A DNA stretch of 64,000 bases from Bryobacterales bacterium (GTDB taxonomy: Bacteria > Acidobacteriota > Terriglobia > Bryobacterales > Bryobacteraceae), in assembly GCA_003166865.1 (NCBI GenBank), contig PMUP01000097.1, forward strand, positions 225,798 to 289,797. Direction: 5' to 3'. The notes below the pieces were generated by a model, which made no database searches, was not told the origin of the DNA, and saw nothing but the letters and a program-made list of their open reading frames with translations. Below, in pieces: positions 25,233 to 33,093 of this stretch; position 1 is the stretch's first letter, and every line of letters begins with the position of its first letter. The translations under genes and the position numbers were made by a program.

Positions 25233-25653
25233 TCACGACAAGCTCGAAATTCACCAGAGAGAAAACGAAGGCATCGTCATCCTCGATCTCAAGGGACATC
25301 TTGTGCTGGGTGCCGGCGACAACGCGCTTCGGGAGTTCGTGGACGCGCTTTTTCGCGGGGGAAGTCGGCAATTGATCCTGAACTTCGCCGCCGTTTCCAA
25401 CATCGATACTCTCGGCGGCGAAGCCCTGTTGTTCCTGGGCCAACAATATCGCGCGGCCGCAGGAAAGCTGGTGTTGCTTCAACTGGCCCACGTGCACGAA
25501 GAAGTGTACGAAATGGCGCGCCTGGAAGCGAACCTAGAGTTCTATGAACTTGAACTGGATGCCGTGAATAGCTTCTTCCCGGATCGCGCGATCAAACACT
25601 ACGACATCCTGGACTATGTTGAGCACCGTGATGATCTGGAAGAGAAGAAGTGA
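25225..25653 (+). CDS. STAS-domain protein (anti-sigma factor antagonist-like)
   Basis: 142 residues, of which about 10-115 form the STAS fold: EGIVILDLKGHLVLG, RQLILNFAAVSNIDTLGGEALL, GKLVLLQLAHVHEEVYEM. Thr62 after Asp61 stands in the position of the phosphorylated serine of SpoIIAA (usual motif D-S-x-G), so regulation by a kinase is possible but would use threonine. No anti-sigma kinase is adjacent. It overlaps the preceding oxidoreductase gene by eight bases, hinting at coupled expression. Confidence 0.82.
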   Translation: MFDHDKLEIHQRENEGIVILDLKGHLVLGAGDNALREFVDALFRGGSRQLILNFAAVSNIDTLGGEALLFLGQQYRAAAGKLVLLQLAHVHEEVYEMARLEANLEFYELELDAVNSFFPDRAIKHYDILDYVEHRDDLEEKK

Positions 25654-25662
25654 TCAAGGCGC

Positions 25663-26640
25663 TCAAGTCGTAAAAAACATCCGCCAGGTGGTGACTACCA
25701 AGGCGTGCGTCACCATACTGGCCTTCACGCTGCGCGCTTTGATGAGCGCCAGCCCGCAGAACAGGCCCAGCACTCCCGCGATAATGGCCACTCGCCAATT
25801 CGGAAATTTCCGGAACGGCAGATGCGCCAGACCGAAGAGCACCGAAGCGGCCAGCAATCCGAAGGTCTCGCTGTGCAGACGGCGCGCCAGCACCTGCTGC
25901 AGAAAGGCTCGAAAGAAGAACTCTTCGGCCAGCGCCACCACCCACAAGATGCCGGCAAATGTCGCCACCAGCAGCAGCGCAAACTTCCACCAGTCCATCG
26001 TCTGAAGATGAAATCGCGCGAACCGTTCCCAGTAGCCCAGCGCCGCACCCACTGGCAAAAAGTACAAATAATGTTGCACTCCGACCAGCCATTCGTGACG
26101 CGACGGCACGAATCCGAAGCGCGCGTCCTCCAGCGGCCGCAGCGAAAGCACCGCCATCAATCCCACGCGAATCCACATCAACTGTCCCAAGATGCCGAGT
26201 GCGACGTGCGGCGCCGCGTGTCCGTAAATCCGATCGAACGGGCGGCTCAAGTACACGGCTGCCATGAAGCCTAGAAAGAGTAAATCCCACGGCAGGCCGC
26301 GCGGGACGCACGCGTACCAGAACGCGGCTATCAAAACAACGCCCGTCAGCTCTAAGAAGTGGACCGCATCAAATGTTCCCGTTCGCGAGGTCTCCATCAG
26401 GTAGGGAAGCACGGCGCTCGCGCTCAGAAGTGCGGCACGCAAGGAAGCGGGGCCCAGTGCGTCAAACTTTTTTCGGACCGCTGGGAATCCCGACGCCAGG
26501 TAAAATGCAAGCTCAACCAGAAAGGCCGGCACGACAGCCAGGGCGATGCTTGAAGATATATGCTGTTGATGAGAGTAAAAGTAGGCTGCGATGCAAGCTG
26601 CTATCCAAACCAGGGACAGCGTCGTCAGGAACTGGCGCAT
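25663..26640 (-). CDS. CPBP family intramembrane metalloprotease (CAAX protease-like)
   Basis: 325 residues with about eight membrane segments. The three motifs of the CPBP/Abi family are present: EEFFFR (in VALAEEFFFRAFLQQVLARR), FGLAH and a third His in SMVTHALVV. Members remove C-terminal residues of prenylated-like proteins or act in immunity and secretion; the substrate here is unknown. The open frame extends to 26772 but its first 44 codons are antisense to the neighbouring gene and lack features; ATG 26640 starts just before the first helix. It overlaps the divergent gene's 5' end by 50 bases. Confidence 0.82.
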   Translation of the reverse strand: MRQFLTTLSLVWIAACIAAYFYSHQQHISSSIALAVVPAFLVELAFYLASGFPAVRKKFDALGPASLRAALLSASAVLPYLMETSRTGTFDAVHFLELTGVVLIAAFWYACVPRGLPWDLLFLGFMAAVYLSRPFDRIYGHAAPHVALGILGQLMWIRVGLMAVLSLRPLEDARFGFVPSRHEWLVGVQHYLYFLPVGAALGYWERFARFHLQTMDWWKFALLLVATFAGILWVVALAEEFFFRAFLQQVLARRLHSETFGLLAASVLFGLAHLPFRKFPNWRVAIIAGVLGLFCGLALIKARSVKASMVTHALVVTTWRMFFTT

Positions 26641-27373
26641 CTGCACCATCCTAGCATCGGCTCTTGCGCTTTCCGGGCTGGCAGCGGCTCCAGCACGGGC
26701 GGATGATGCGCCACCGAATCTCACCCGGCTGATCGCCGCGCGGGAAACCGAGACCGCACAGGCGCAAAGCAACTACACCTACCGTCAGACGGTCACGCTG
26801 GACGAGCTCAATCCGCAGGGTCTGGCTTCGGGCACTTATCGCGAAGTTCGCGACATCATCTTTTCACCCGAGCACGAGCGCACCGAGCAGATGGTGGGCA
26901 AACCGTTCCTCACGCTGAGTCGTCTCAAATTGACCGACGAAGATTTTCGCGATATGCGCGAGGTGCAGCCGTTTCTGCTGACCACGGATCAGGCCTTTCT
27001 CTACGAAACGAAGTTTCGCGGCGAGGAGAACATGGATGGCGTGGATTGTTTCGTGGTGCAAATCCGGCCGCGCCAGATTCTGGATGGCCAGCGCCTGTTC
27101 GACGGCATGCTGTGGGTCTCGAAGCAGGACTATTCGGTGATCCGCAGCGAAGGCCAGGCGGTTCCAGAGATCCACACGCTCAAGACCGAAAATCTGTTTC
27201 CCCATTTCACGACACTGCGCCAAAAAGTGGAAGGGGATTTCTGGTTCCCGGTTATGACTTATGCCGACGACACGCTGTATTTCCGCGGCGGCGGGCAACG
27301 CATCCGGCTGAGGATTCGGTACACCGAGTACCACCGGTTCGGCGCCGACTCGAAGATCACCTACGGCAAATGA
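26591..27373 (+). CDS. Secreted protein with LolA-like lipoprotein-sorting pattern, unknown function
   Basis: 260 residues; signal peptide about 17-37 (ICTILASALALSGLAAAPARA). The beta-rich body has YTYRQTVTLDELNPQG, GVDCFVVQIRPRQI and LFDGMLWVSKQDYSVIRSEG, a strand arrangement and a substrate-exposed W similar to LolA/MucB-like outer-membrane lipoprotein-sorting proteins. Similar secreted proteins are frequent in Acidobacteria. Function inferred weakly. The start may lie further in (V12 or M at a later position), because the first 17 residues overlap the divergent CPBP gene. Confidence 0.6.
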   Translation: MQAAIQTRDSVVRNWRICTILASALALSGLAAAPARADDAPPNLTRLIAARETETAQAQSNYTYRQTVTLDELNPQGLASGTYREVRDIIFSPEHERTEQMVGKPFLTLSRLKLTDEDFRDMREVQPFLLTTDQAFLYETKFRGEENMDGVDCFVVQIRPRQILDGQRLFDGMLWVSKQDYSVIRSEGQAVPEIHTLKTENLFPHFTTLRQKVEGDFWFPVMTYADDTLYFRGGGQRIRLRIRYTEYHRFGADSKITYGK

Positions 27374-27464
27374 CGGAACTTGGAACCCGCGTGTTAACCG
27401 CTTCGTATAGAGTGTAGAATCGAGATATTCCGTAGGTTGACCTGTAGATCAGGCAGGAGGGTGC

Positions 27465-27863
27465 ATGGCGCAGCACGTGAAGATCTTGGGGATTTTGCAT
27501 ATTGTTTTCGGGGCCCTGGGCGTCCTGGCGGCGATTTTTGTGCTCCTGATTTTCGGGGGCATCTCCGCTGTGGTCGGCCTGTCCGATCATTCTTCCGATA
27601 GTCTGACGGCCATCCCGATTCTGGGCATGGTTGGCGGCTTCGTGTTCATGCTTCTTCTGGTGTTGTCGCTGCCGGGGCTGATCATCGGCATCGGTTTGAT
27701 GCAATTCAGGCCGTGGGCGCGCATCGCGGGCATTATCCTGTCGGCTCTCGATCTGGTGAGCGTTCCTCCATTTGGGACGGCCTTGGGAATTTACGGTCTG
27801 TGGGTGCTGCTGAATCGCGAGACCGAGCAAATGTTCGAGCCTCGGCCTGTACGCGCCGCTTGA
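27465..27863 (+). CDS. Small integral membrane protein, unknown function
   Basis: 132 residues with four hydrophobic segments (KILGILHIVFGALGVLAAIF, GMVGGFVFMLLLVLSLPGLI, ARIAGIILSALDLV, GTALGIYGLWVLLN), a pattern seen in small four-helix membrane proteins such as the TIGR02206/DUF4064-like group. GGAGG lies close upstream of the ATG (CAGGAGGGTGC). Its 3' end overlaps the sulfatase-like gene on the other strand by 131 bases. Confidence 0.7.
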   Translation: MAQHVKILGILHIVFGALGVLAAIFVLLIFGGISAVVGLSDHSSDSLTAIPILGMVGGFVFMLLLVLSLPGLIIGIGLMQFRPWARIAGIILSALDLVSVPPFGTALGIYGLWVLLNRETEQMFEPRPVRAA

Positions 27864-28881
27864 GCCCGGACGGATCGAAGCCGTCGCCGGTGCGCCGCAT
27901 CCAGTCGTTCAGCAAAGCTTTGAGCTCGTCGCGTTTCAACTCGAGCGCGGGATCTCGCGCACGATTGTCCATTTCGTCCGGGTCAGCGCCGAGATTATAA
28001 AGATGCGTGACATTTTGCTCGCGATCGACCGCAAGCTTGTCGAGCCCGCGCACCAGCATGCGCCATTCGCCCGGAGTTCCGAGCTGGCCTACAGAAAAGA
28101 CCGATTGGGGCTGCTCGCGCATGAGATCGCGGCCCTGCATGGACTCCGGTGGATTCACGCCGCATAGGCTCAGTAGCGTGGGCGCAAGATCCACCGTGGA
28201 CGCAAGCACGCCGGTGCGCCGGCCCGGCTCGAGGCGCGGTGGAAACCTCAACATCAGGGGCACGCGCACCACGGGTTCCAGCGGACCCGACCCGTAGCCG
28301 TGATTGGAAGTGAACACGGCGATGGTGCCATTCTTGAGTTGTAGATCATTGATGGCGGCGAGCAGCTGTCCGGCATTGTCGTCGATGATGGCGGCGTCCG
28401 CTGGATGCCAGGCAATCAGCAGGAAAAACGGATTCCGCCGGTTTTGTTTCATAAAGCTGATGGCTGCGCCGGTCTCGCTGTCCTTTTGCGGACCGTCTTT
28501 TTGCGGGCCGGTCAGGCGCCAATCGCCCAGGATCGCGGTTTGGTATCCAGCATCCTTCAAGAGTTGCGCGATGGTGGTTTGATCCGCGGGCAACGGGACG
28601 CCATCGCGGGGGACGCCGCACGCGAATGGAAAGCGTCCCGTGATCAGGGACGCTTGCGACGGACCGGTCTCCGGACAAGCGACGTACGCCCGCTCAAACT
28701 GGAGGCTTTCCTGGGCGAAACGGGTCAGATTCGGACCGCGTAGCCCCGGAGCGAACGCAAAATCGGGCAGGCTGCCAGCCAGCATGACAACCAGATTGGG
28801 CGGGCGCTTTTGAGCCCAGCCGAGTCTTGCGGAGAGGGCCGCCAGGCCGGCGGATTGAAGGATATCACGGCGGCTCGGCAT
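27733..28881 (-). CDS. Sulfatase-fold protein lacking the catalytic residues (pseudo-sulfatase)
   Basis: About 382 residues with a Tat-like signal (PSRRDILQSAGLAALSARLG). The alkaline phosphatase/sulfatase fold is clear (PPNLVVMLAGS, ACPETGPSQASLITGRFPFA, AGYQTAILGDWRL, VRVPLMLRFPP, DLAPTLLSLCGV), but the metal pair DD is GS, the formylglycine motif C/S-x-P-x-R reads T-G-P-S-Q (72-76), the GKWH motif reads GDWR, and DHG reads NHG. Four separate active-site elements are altered, so sulfate hydrolysis is unlikely. The last 40 residues are a low-complexity tail antisense to the membrane gene, so the true end may be earlier in evolution. Confidence 0.8.
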   Translation of the reverse strand: MPSRRDILQSAGLAALSARLGWAQKRPPNLVVMLAGSLPDFAFAPGLRGPNLTRFAQESLQFERAYVACPETGPSQASLITGRFPFACGVPRDGVPLPADQTTIAQLLKDAGYQTAILGDWRLTGPQKDGPQKDSETGAAISFMKQNRRNPFFLLIAWHPADAAIIDDNAGQLLAAINDLQLKNGTIAVFTSNHGYGSGPLEPVVRVPLMLRFPPRLEPGRRTGVLASTVDLAPTLLSLCGVNPPESMQGRDLMREQPQSVFSVGQLGTPGEWRMLVRGLDKLAVDREQNVTHLYNLGADPDEMDNRARDPALELKRDELKALLNDWMRRTGDGFDPSGLKRRVQAEARTFARSRDSAAPTDRKFPRPSQMEERSPDREPTG

Positions 28882-28954
28882 GGCTGCTTTCCTTGGTAAC
28901 ACAGTCATGGGCACACTAAGGGACAAGGGAATATCCGACGATAGCTTGATTAGG

Positions 28955-29314
28955 ATGCGGAGGCTGCGCGTACAAAATCAATCCCGCGGGACCATGCTGG
29001 CCGACCGCGCCGAGATCGCCGATACCAGCAAGACGCGCAAGACCGGCCTGCTGAAGCACAATCGGCTGGAGCGGGGCGAAGGACTGTGGATCACGCCCTG
29101 CGAGGGTGTGCATACGGCCGGGATGAAATTTCCCATCGACGTTCTGTTTCTGAACAAAAAGCGCAAGGTCGTGAAAATCCGGGCGGCGATGCCGCGTTGG
29201 AGGCTGGCGTTGTGTCTGTGGGCGCATTCGGTGCTGGAACTGCCGAGCGGCACGGCGGCGGCGACTGAAACTGCACGTGGGGATCAATTGGAGTTTGAAA
29301 CGTTCGAGAGCTAA
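28955..29314 (+). CDS. DUF192 family protein
   Basis: About 119 residues with the DUF192 pattern: LRVQNQSRGTMLADRAEIAD, TRKTGLLKHNRLERGEGLWI, GMKFPIDVLFLNKKRKVVKI. No signal peptide is seen from the ATG at 28955; an upstream ATG at 28907 would add 16 residues. DUF192 proteins are small beta-barrels of unknown role. The stop overlaps the convergent small secreted protein's stop by three bases. Confidence 0.75.
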   Translation: MRRLRVQNQSRGTMLADRAEIADTSKTRKTGLLKHNRLERGEGLWITPCEGVHTAGMKFPIDVLFLNKKRKVVKIRAAMPRWRLALCLWAHSVLELPSGTAAATETARGDQLEFETFES

Positions 29315-29667
29315 CGGCTAGCTTTCGGCGGCGCCTGAACGGTAATCACCACAGCGACCAGGAATCGCAACATCTCCTGCCGGGCTTGAATGGTGACGTG
29401 GTCACCGGACATGATCTCTTCGGCCTTGATCTCCTTTTTCCCTCGCATCACCTTGGTCTTGCGGTTGATCTCGAAGTCGGTCAGGTTGCCTTCTTCGGTT
29501 TCGAGCGTGATTTGCTTTTTTGAGATGGTGTGGACGGCACCGCTGAAATTCGCGAGCGGGATTTGTGCGACGGCCAGCGCGGCGAGGAGTGTGACGAGCA
29601 ATACCATCGCGCCGAGCAACTGACTGGACTTCCCGCGAAGGCGGAAGCAGAGAGCGGCGCGAAGCAT
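29311..29667 (-). CDS. Small secreted protein, unknown function
   Basis: 118 residues. The only credible part of a long open frame starts at ATG 29667 with an Arg-rich N-terminus and a hydrophobic signal/anchor (SQLLGAMVLLVTLLAALAVA), then a short beta-rich domain (FSGAVHTISKKQITLETEEG, KTKVMRGKKEIKAEEIMSGD) resembling OB-type periplasmic domains that also occur in DUF5666 proteins. The upstream 250 bases of the frame are antisense to DUF1801 and are not believed to be coding. Confidence 0.6.
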   Translation of the reverse strand: MLRAALCFRLRGKSSQLLGAMVLLVTLLAALAVAQIPLANFSGAVHTISKKQITLETEEGNLTDFEINRKTKVMRGKKEIKAEEIMSGDHVTIQARQEMLRFLVAVVITVQAPPKASR

Positions 29668-29919
29668 TCGATTTGAGTCTAGCAGCGAGTTTCGACGATC
29701 GAAGGGTCCAGTGGCCGCAAGGGATTGAAGGTTCGGGAGTGAAAGTTTTACGAGCGCGGCCACCACCAATAGAAAGGGCGTGGCGTTGGCGAGTATCCGC
29801 AGCAGTTCGGAGGAAGCATTCTGGATTTCAGACGTCCCTGTGAGATAATACTCCGTCGAATGCAGGCCGTTCAGCGCCGATAGGGGACTGAAAGCCGAAG
29901 CCAGAAGATTGGAATTACG

Positions 29920-30315
29920 ATGGCCAAGACCGACTTCAAGTCCGTGGATGAGTACATCGCGTCGCAGCCCAGGGCGGTGCGGGACGTACTCAAGCGTGTG
30001 CGGAGCGCGATCCGCAAGGCCGTGCCCGGAGCCGAGGAAGTGATCTCGTACAAGATCCCCACGTACAAACTCCACGGTGGCCCCATGCTCTCGTTCGCCG
30101 CGTGGAGGCAGCACTACTCGCTGTACGCCGCCACTGATCAGGTGGTCGCGGCGTTCAAGGACGACCTTGCACTGTACGAGGTCAGCAAGGGCACCATCCG
30201 CTGCCCGTTCTCCGAGCCCGTTCCGATGAAATTGATTGAACGCATCGCGAAGTTCCGCGCAATGGAAGTCGCCGAGCGCGAAAAGGCGAAGGCGGCTGCG
30301 CCGAAGAAGCGCTAA
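29920..30315 (+). CDS. DUF1801 / YdhG-like protein
   Basis: 131 residues with the DUF1801 core: SVDEYIASQPRAVRDVLKRV, EEVISYKIPTYKLHGGPMLS, WRQHYSLYA, KGTIRCPFSEPVP. The fold is like the frataxin-type iron chaperone YdhG of Bacillus, though function is not proven. The C-terminus is Lys/Ala-rich. The M28 peptidase gene follows 31 bases later. Confidence 0.8.
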   Translation: MAKTDFKSVDEYIASQPRAVRDVLKRVRSAIRKAVPGAEEVISYKIPTYKLHGGPMLSFAAWRQHYSLYAATDQVVAAFKDDLALYEVSKGTIRCPFSEPVPMKLIERIAKFRAMEVAEREKAKAAAPKKR

Positions 30316-30333
30316 GGGACTGCTTGCCCGCGC

Positions 30334-30339
30334 TATAAT
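30334..30339 (+). promoter_or_regulatory. -10 hexamer TATAAT directly before the M28 peptidase gene
   Basis: A perfect TATAAT whose last base is seven bases before the ATG at 30347. The expected transcription start coincides with the start codon, so the mRNA would be leaderless. No good -35 is seen. Confidence 0.5.
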
Positions 30340-30346
30340 CCGACCT

Positions 30347-32644
30347 ATGAAGCGTCTAGGGACCACCTTGCTTTGCTGCTTGCTTTCGGCGACTCTGGCG
30401 ACACCAGCGGAGCCGCCCATGCTGCGCGGATTTTCAGCGGAATCCGATCGCGCCGAGCATGACTGGGAAACCAAGTTCCGCGCCATTCCGGATCCGGCCA
30501 ACCTGCGGCAGTATATGCAGCGGCTCAGCGCGCGCCCTCACCATGTCGGATCGGCATACGACAAGGACAACGCCGAATGGCTCCTCTCGAAATTCAAGGA
30601 GTTTGGGCTGGACGCGAAGATCGAATCCTATGATGTGCTTTTCCCGACACCCAAGGAGCGCGTGCTGGAACTGGTAGCGCCCAGCCATTTCACGGCGAAG
30701 CTTCAGGAGCCGACCGTCCCGGGCGACCCCACTTCCTCGCAGCACGACGAGCAACTCCCGTCCTACAACGCGTATTCGATCGACGGCGACGTGACGGCGC
30801 CGCTGGTGTACGTCAACTACGGAGCCCCGACGGATTACGAACAGCTGGACCGGTTAGGCATCTCCGTGAAGGGCGCCATCGTAATCGCGCGTTATGGGGC
30901 CACCTGGCGCGGCATCAAGCCCAAGGTAGCGGCTGAGCATGGCGCCGTTGGCTGCATCATCTATTCGGATCCGCGCGACGACGGATTTTATCAAGGAAGC
31001 GTTTACCCGGCGGGCCCATTTCGGCCCAGCGACGGCGTGCAGCGCGGCAGCGTGATGGATATGCCGGTTTATCCCGGCGATCCGTTGACGCCTGGGATAG
31101 GCGCCACCAAGGATGCCAAACGCCTGAAGCTGAGCGAGGTGACGACATTCACGAAAATCCCGACGCTGCCCATCTCCTATGGGGACGCACAGCCGCTACT
31201 GGCCGCCATCACGGGCCGCGTGGCCCCGGAACGTTGGCGCGGAGCTCTACCGATCACCTATTTCATCGGCCCGGGGCCAGCCAAGGTGCATCTCAAAGTT
31301 AGCTTCAACTGGGATATGAAGACAATTAACGACGTGATTGCGCGGATCCCCGGCTCCACGTACCCGGATGAGTGGATCATTCGAGGCAATCATCACGATG
31401 CCTGGGTCAACGGCGCAGAGGACCCGATTTCGGGTGCCAGCGCGCTGCTTGAGGAAGCCCGAGGCCTCGGGACGCTGTTGCGCCAAGGCTGGAAACCGAA
31501 GCGCACCATTATCTATTGTCTTTGGGACGGCGAAGAAGAGGGTCTGCTGGGATCCACGGAATGGGCGGAAGACCACGCCGAGGAGTTGCGCAAGAAGGCA
31601 GCGGTGTACATCAATTCGGACGGTAACGGACGAGGGTTCCTGGGCGTGGCAGGGTCCCACACACTTGAGAAGTTCATTAACAGCGTGGCGCGTGACGTGA
31701 AGGACCCGGAGACCAACCTCAGTGTCTGGAAGCGCCTGCAGTTGCGAGCCCTTGCCGATCAACCCGAATCGGCCGCGGGCGCCACCAGGGAAAGCCCGGC
31801 CTCCGATCGCCAAGAGCTCCGCCAGCGAGCTGACTTGCGCATCAGCGCCCTGGGTTCAGGGTCGGATTACACGGCGTTTCTGGATCATCTGGGAATTGCG
31901 TCTCTCAACCTCGGTTTTGGAGGGGAAGACAATGGCGGGGTCTATCATTCGGTCTACGACGATTTCAACTGGTACACGCATTTCTCCGATACAGATTTCA
32001 GTTACGGCCGGGCGCTGGCCGAGACCGCCGGTCTGGCCGTCCTGCGCCTGGCCGACGCCGAGATCCTGCCGTTCGATTTCGCCGACTTCACCGATACCGT
32101 CCAGCGTTACGTTGACGAAATTCAGAAGCTGGCGCAGACGCAGCGCGCTGAAATTGTGGAGCGGAACCGTGAAATCGAGGAAGGCGTTTTTGCCGCCAAA
32201 GACGATCCTCAGCACAAGACTGTTCCCCCGCCGGCAGAGGCGGTGCCGCCATTCCTGGATCTCGCACCGCTACAAAACGGTCTGGCCGCTCTTCAGACCG
32301 CCAGCGCGCGCTACGACAAGGCGTTCGAGCACGCCAGGGAAAGCGATGGCTCGATCCCGGCTCGCTTGTCGCTTCGAGCATTGAACGCCGATTTGATCGC
32401 CGTGGAACGCGCTCTTACGCTGAGCGATGGTCTGCCTGGGCGTAGTTGGTTCCAGAACCAGATTTACGCGCCGGGCTTTTACACCGGGTACGGCGTCAAA
32501 ACGCTGCCTGGCGTTCGCGAAAGCATCGAGCAGAAACAGTGGAAGCTAGCTCAGGAGCAGATCGTGCGGGTGGGCGGGGTTTTGGAAAATTCCGGAGAGA
32601 GGATTCAATCCGCCGCCGCGGAACTTGATCGAGGCTCGCAGTAA
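30347..32644 (+). CDS. M28 family metallopeptidase (glutamate carboxypeptidase II/transferrin receptor-like)
   Basis: 765 residues, signal peptide 1-21. A PA-type insertion (GAIVIARYGATWRGIKPKVA) interrupts the di-zinc M28 domain, whose metal ligands are visible: NHHDAWVNGAEDPISG, WDGEEEGLLGSTEW, YINSDGNGRGF, SGSDYTAFLDHLG and YHSVYDDFNWY. The dimerisation domain is at the C-terminus (LALAQ-type helices, ALERALTLSDGLPGRSWFQN). It probably cleaves dipeptides or C-terminal acidic residues in the periplasm. The final 18 bases including the TAA are duplicated in tandem. Confidence 0.93.
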   Translation: MKRLGTTLLCCLLSATLATPAEPPMLRGFSAESDRAEHDWETKFRAIPDPANLRQYMQRLSARPHHVGSAYDKDNAEWLLSKFKEFGLDAKIESYDVLFPTPKERVLELVAPSHFTAKLQEPTVPGDPTSSQHDEQLPSYNAYSIDGDVTAPLVYVNYGAPTDYEQLDRLGISVKGAIVIARYGATWRGIKPKVAAEHGAVGCIIYSDPRDDGFYQGSVYPAGPFRPSDGVQRGSVMDMPVYPGDPLTPGIGATKDAKRLKLSEVTTFTKIPTLPISYGDAQPLLAAITGRVAPERWRGALPITYFIGPGPAKVHLKVSFNWDMKTINDVIARIPGSTYPDEWIIRGNHHDAWVNGAEDPISGASALLEEARGLGTLLRQGWKPKRTIIYCLWDGEEEGLLGSTEWAEDHAEELRKKAAVYINSDGNGRGFLGVAGSHTLEKFINSVARDVKDPETNLSVWKRLQLRALADQPESAAGATRESPASDRQELRQRADLRISALGSGSDYTAFLDHLGIASLNLGFGGEDNGGVYHSVYDDFNWYTHFSDTDFSYGRALAETAGLAVLRLADAEILPFDFADFTDTVQRYVDEIQKLAQTQRAEIVERNREIEEGVFAAKDDPQHKTVPPPAEAVPPFLDLAPLQNGLAALQTASARYDKAFEHARESDGSIPARLSLRALNADLIAVERALTLSDGLPGRSWFQNQIYAPGFYTGYGVKTLPGVRESIEQKQWKLAQEQIVRVGGVLENSGERIQSAAAELDRGSQ

Positions 32645-32661
32645 AATCGAGGCTCGCAGTA
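32628..32661 (+). repeat. Tandem duplication spanning the M28 gene stop codon
   Basis: ATCGAGGCTCGCAGTA is repeated at 32628-32643 and 32646-32661 (period 18). The first copy contains the real end of the gene (TAA at 32642-32644); the second ends in TAG in the same frame, so a backup stop follows. Confidence 0.85.
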
Positions 32662-32711
32662 GCGGGCGGGCAAATTCCGAATGAGTCATAATCAACTGGA
32701 GAGGTATTCAC

Positions 32712-33026
32712 ATGAAATTGGTTTTGTCATTAGCGGCGACGCTAGCCCTAGGCACCATGGGATTGATGGGTGCGGATCAGAGCTGGACTGGCACCATCAG
32801 CGACAGCATGTGCGGCGCAAGCCATGGGACCACGCCCGCTAAGGCGTGCACGACTGGATGCATCAAGAAGGGCGCGAAGTACGTAGTGGTGGTGGGCGAC
32901 AAAGTGTACGGCATCACCAATCAGGATGCGCCGGGCCTGGCGAAGTACGCAGGCGACAGCGTGAAGGTCAGCGGGACGATGAGTGGCGACACGATCACGG
33001 TGACGAAGATCAGCAAGGCTTCGTAA
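32712..33026 (+). CDS. Small secreted protein with SDSMCG motif (DUF5818-like)
   Basis: 104 residues, signal peptide 1-20, then WTGTISDSMCGASHG, CTTGCIKKGAKYVVVVGDKV and GDSVKVSGTMSGDTITVTKI. The three-cysteine pattern C-x12-14-C-x3-C and OB-like strands define a small secreted family restricted largely to Acidobacteria (DUF5818, from memory). GAGAGG lies ten bases before the ATG. Function unknown. Confidence 0.75.
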   Translation: MKLVLSLAATLALGTMGLMGADQSWTGTISDSMCGASHGTTPAKACTTGCIKKGAKYVVVVGDKVYGITNQDAPGLAKYAGDSVKVSGTMSGDTITVTKISKAS

Positions 33027-33093
33027 ACCTGGAGTGATCGAGTCCGGGAACCCGGGCTGACGCCGCGGTGTCCAACCGGCTGTTGGGAAACAC

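Noticed and set aside
29668-30501. N-terminal extension of the small secreted protein frame at 29311
   Set aside because: Lies antisense to DUF1801 and the M28 gene and has no conserved pattern; the gene most likely starts at 29667.
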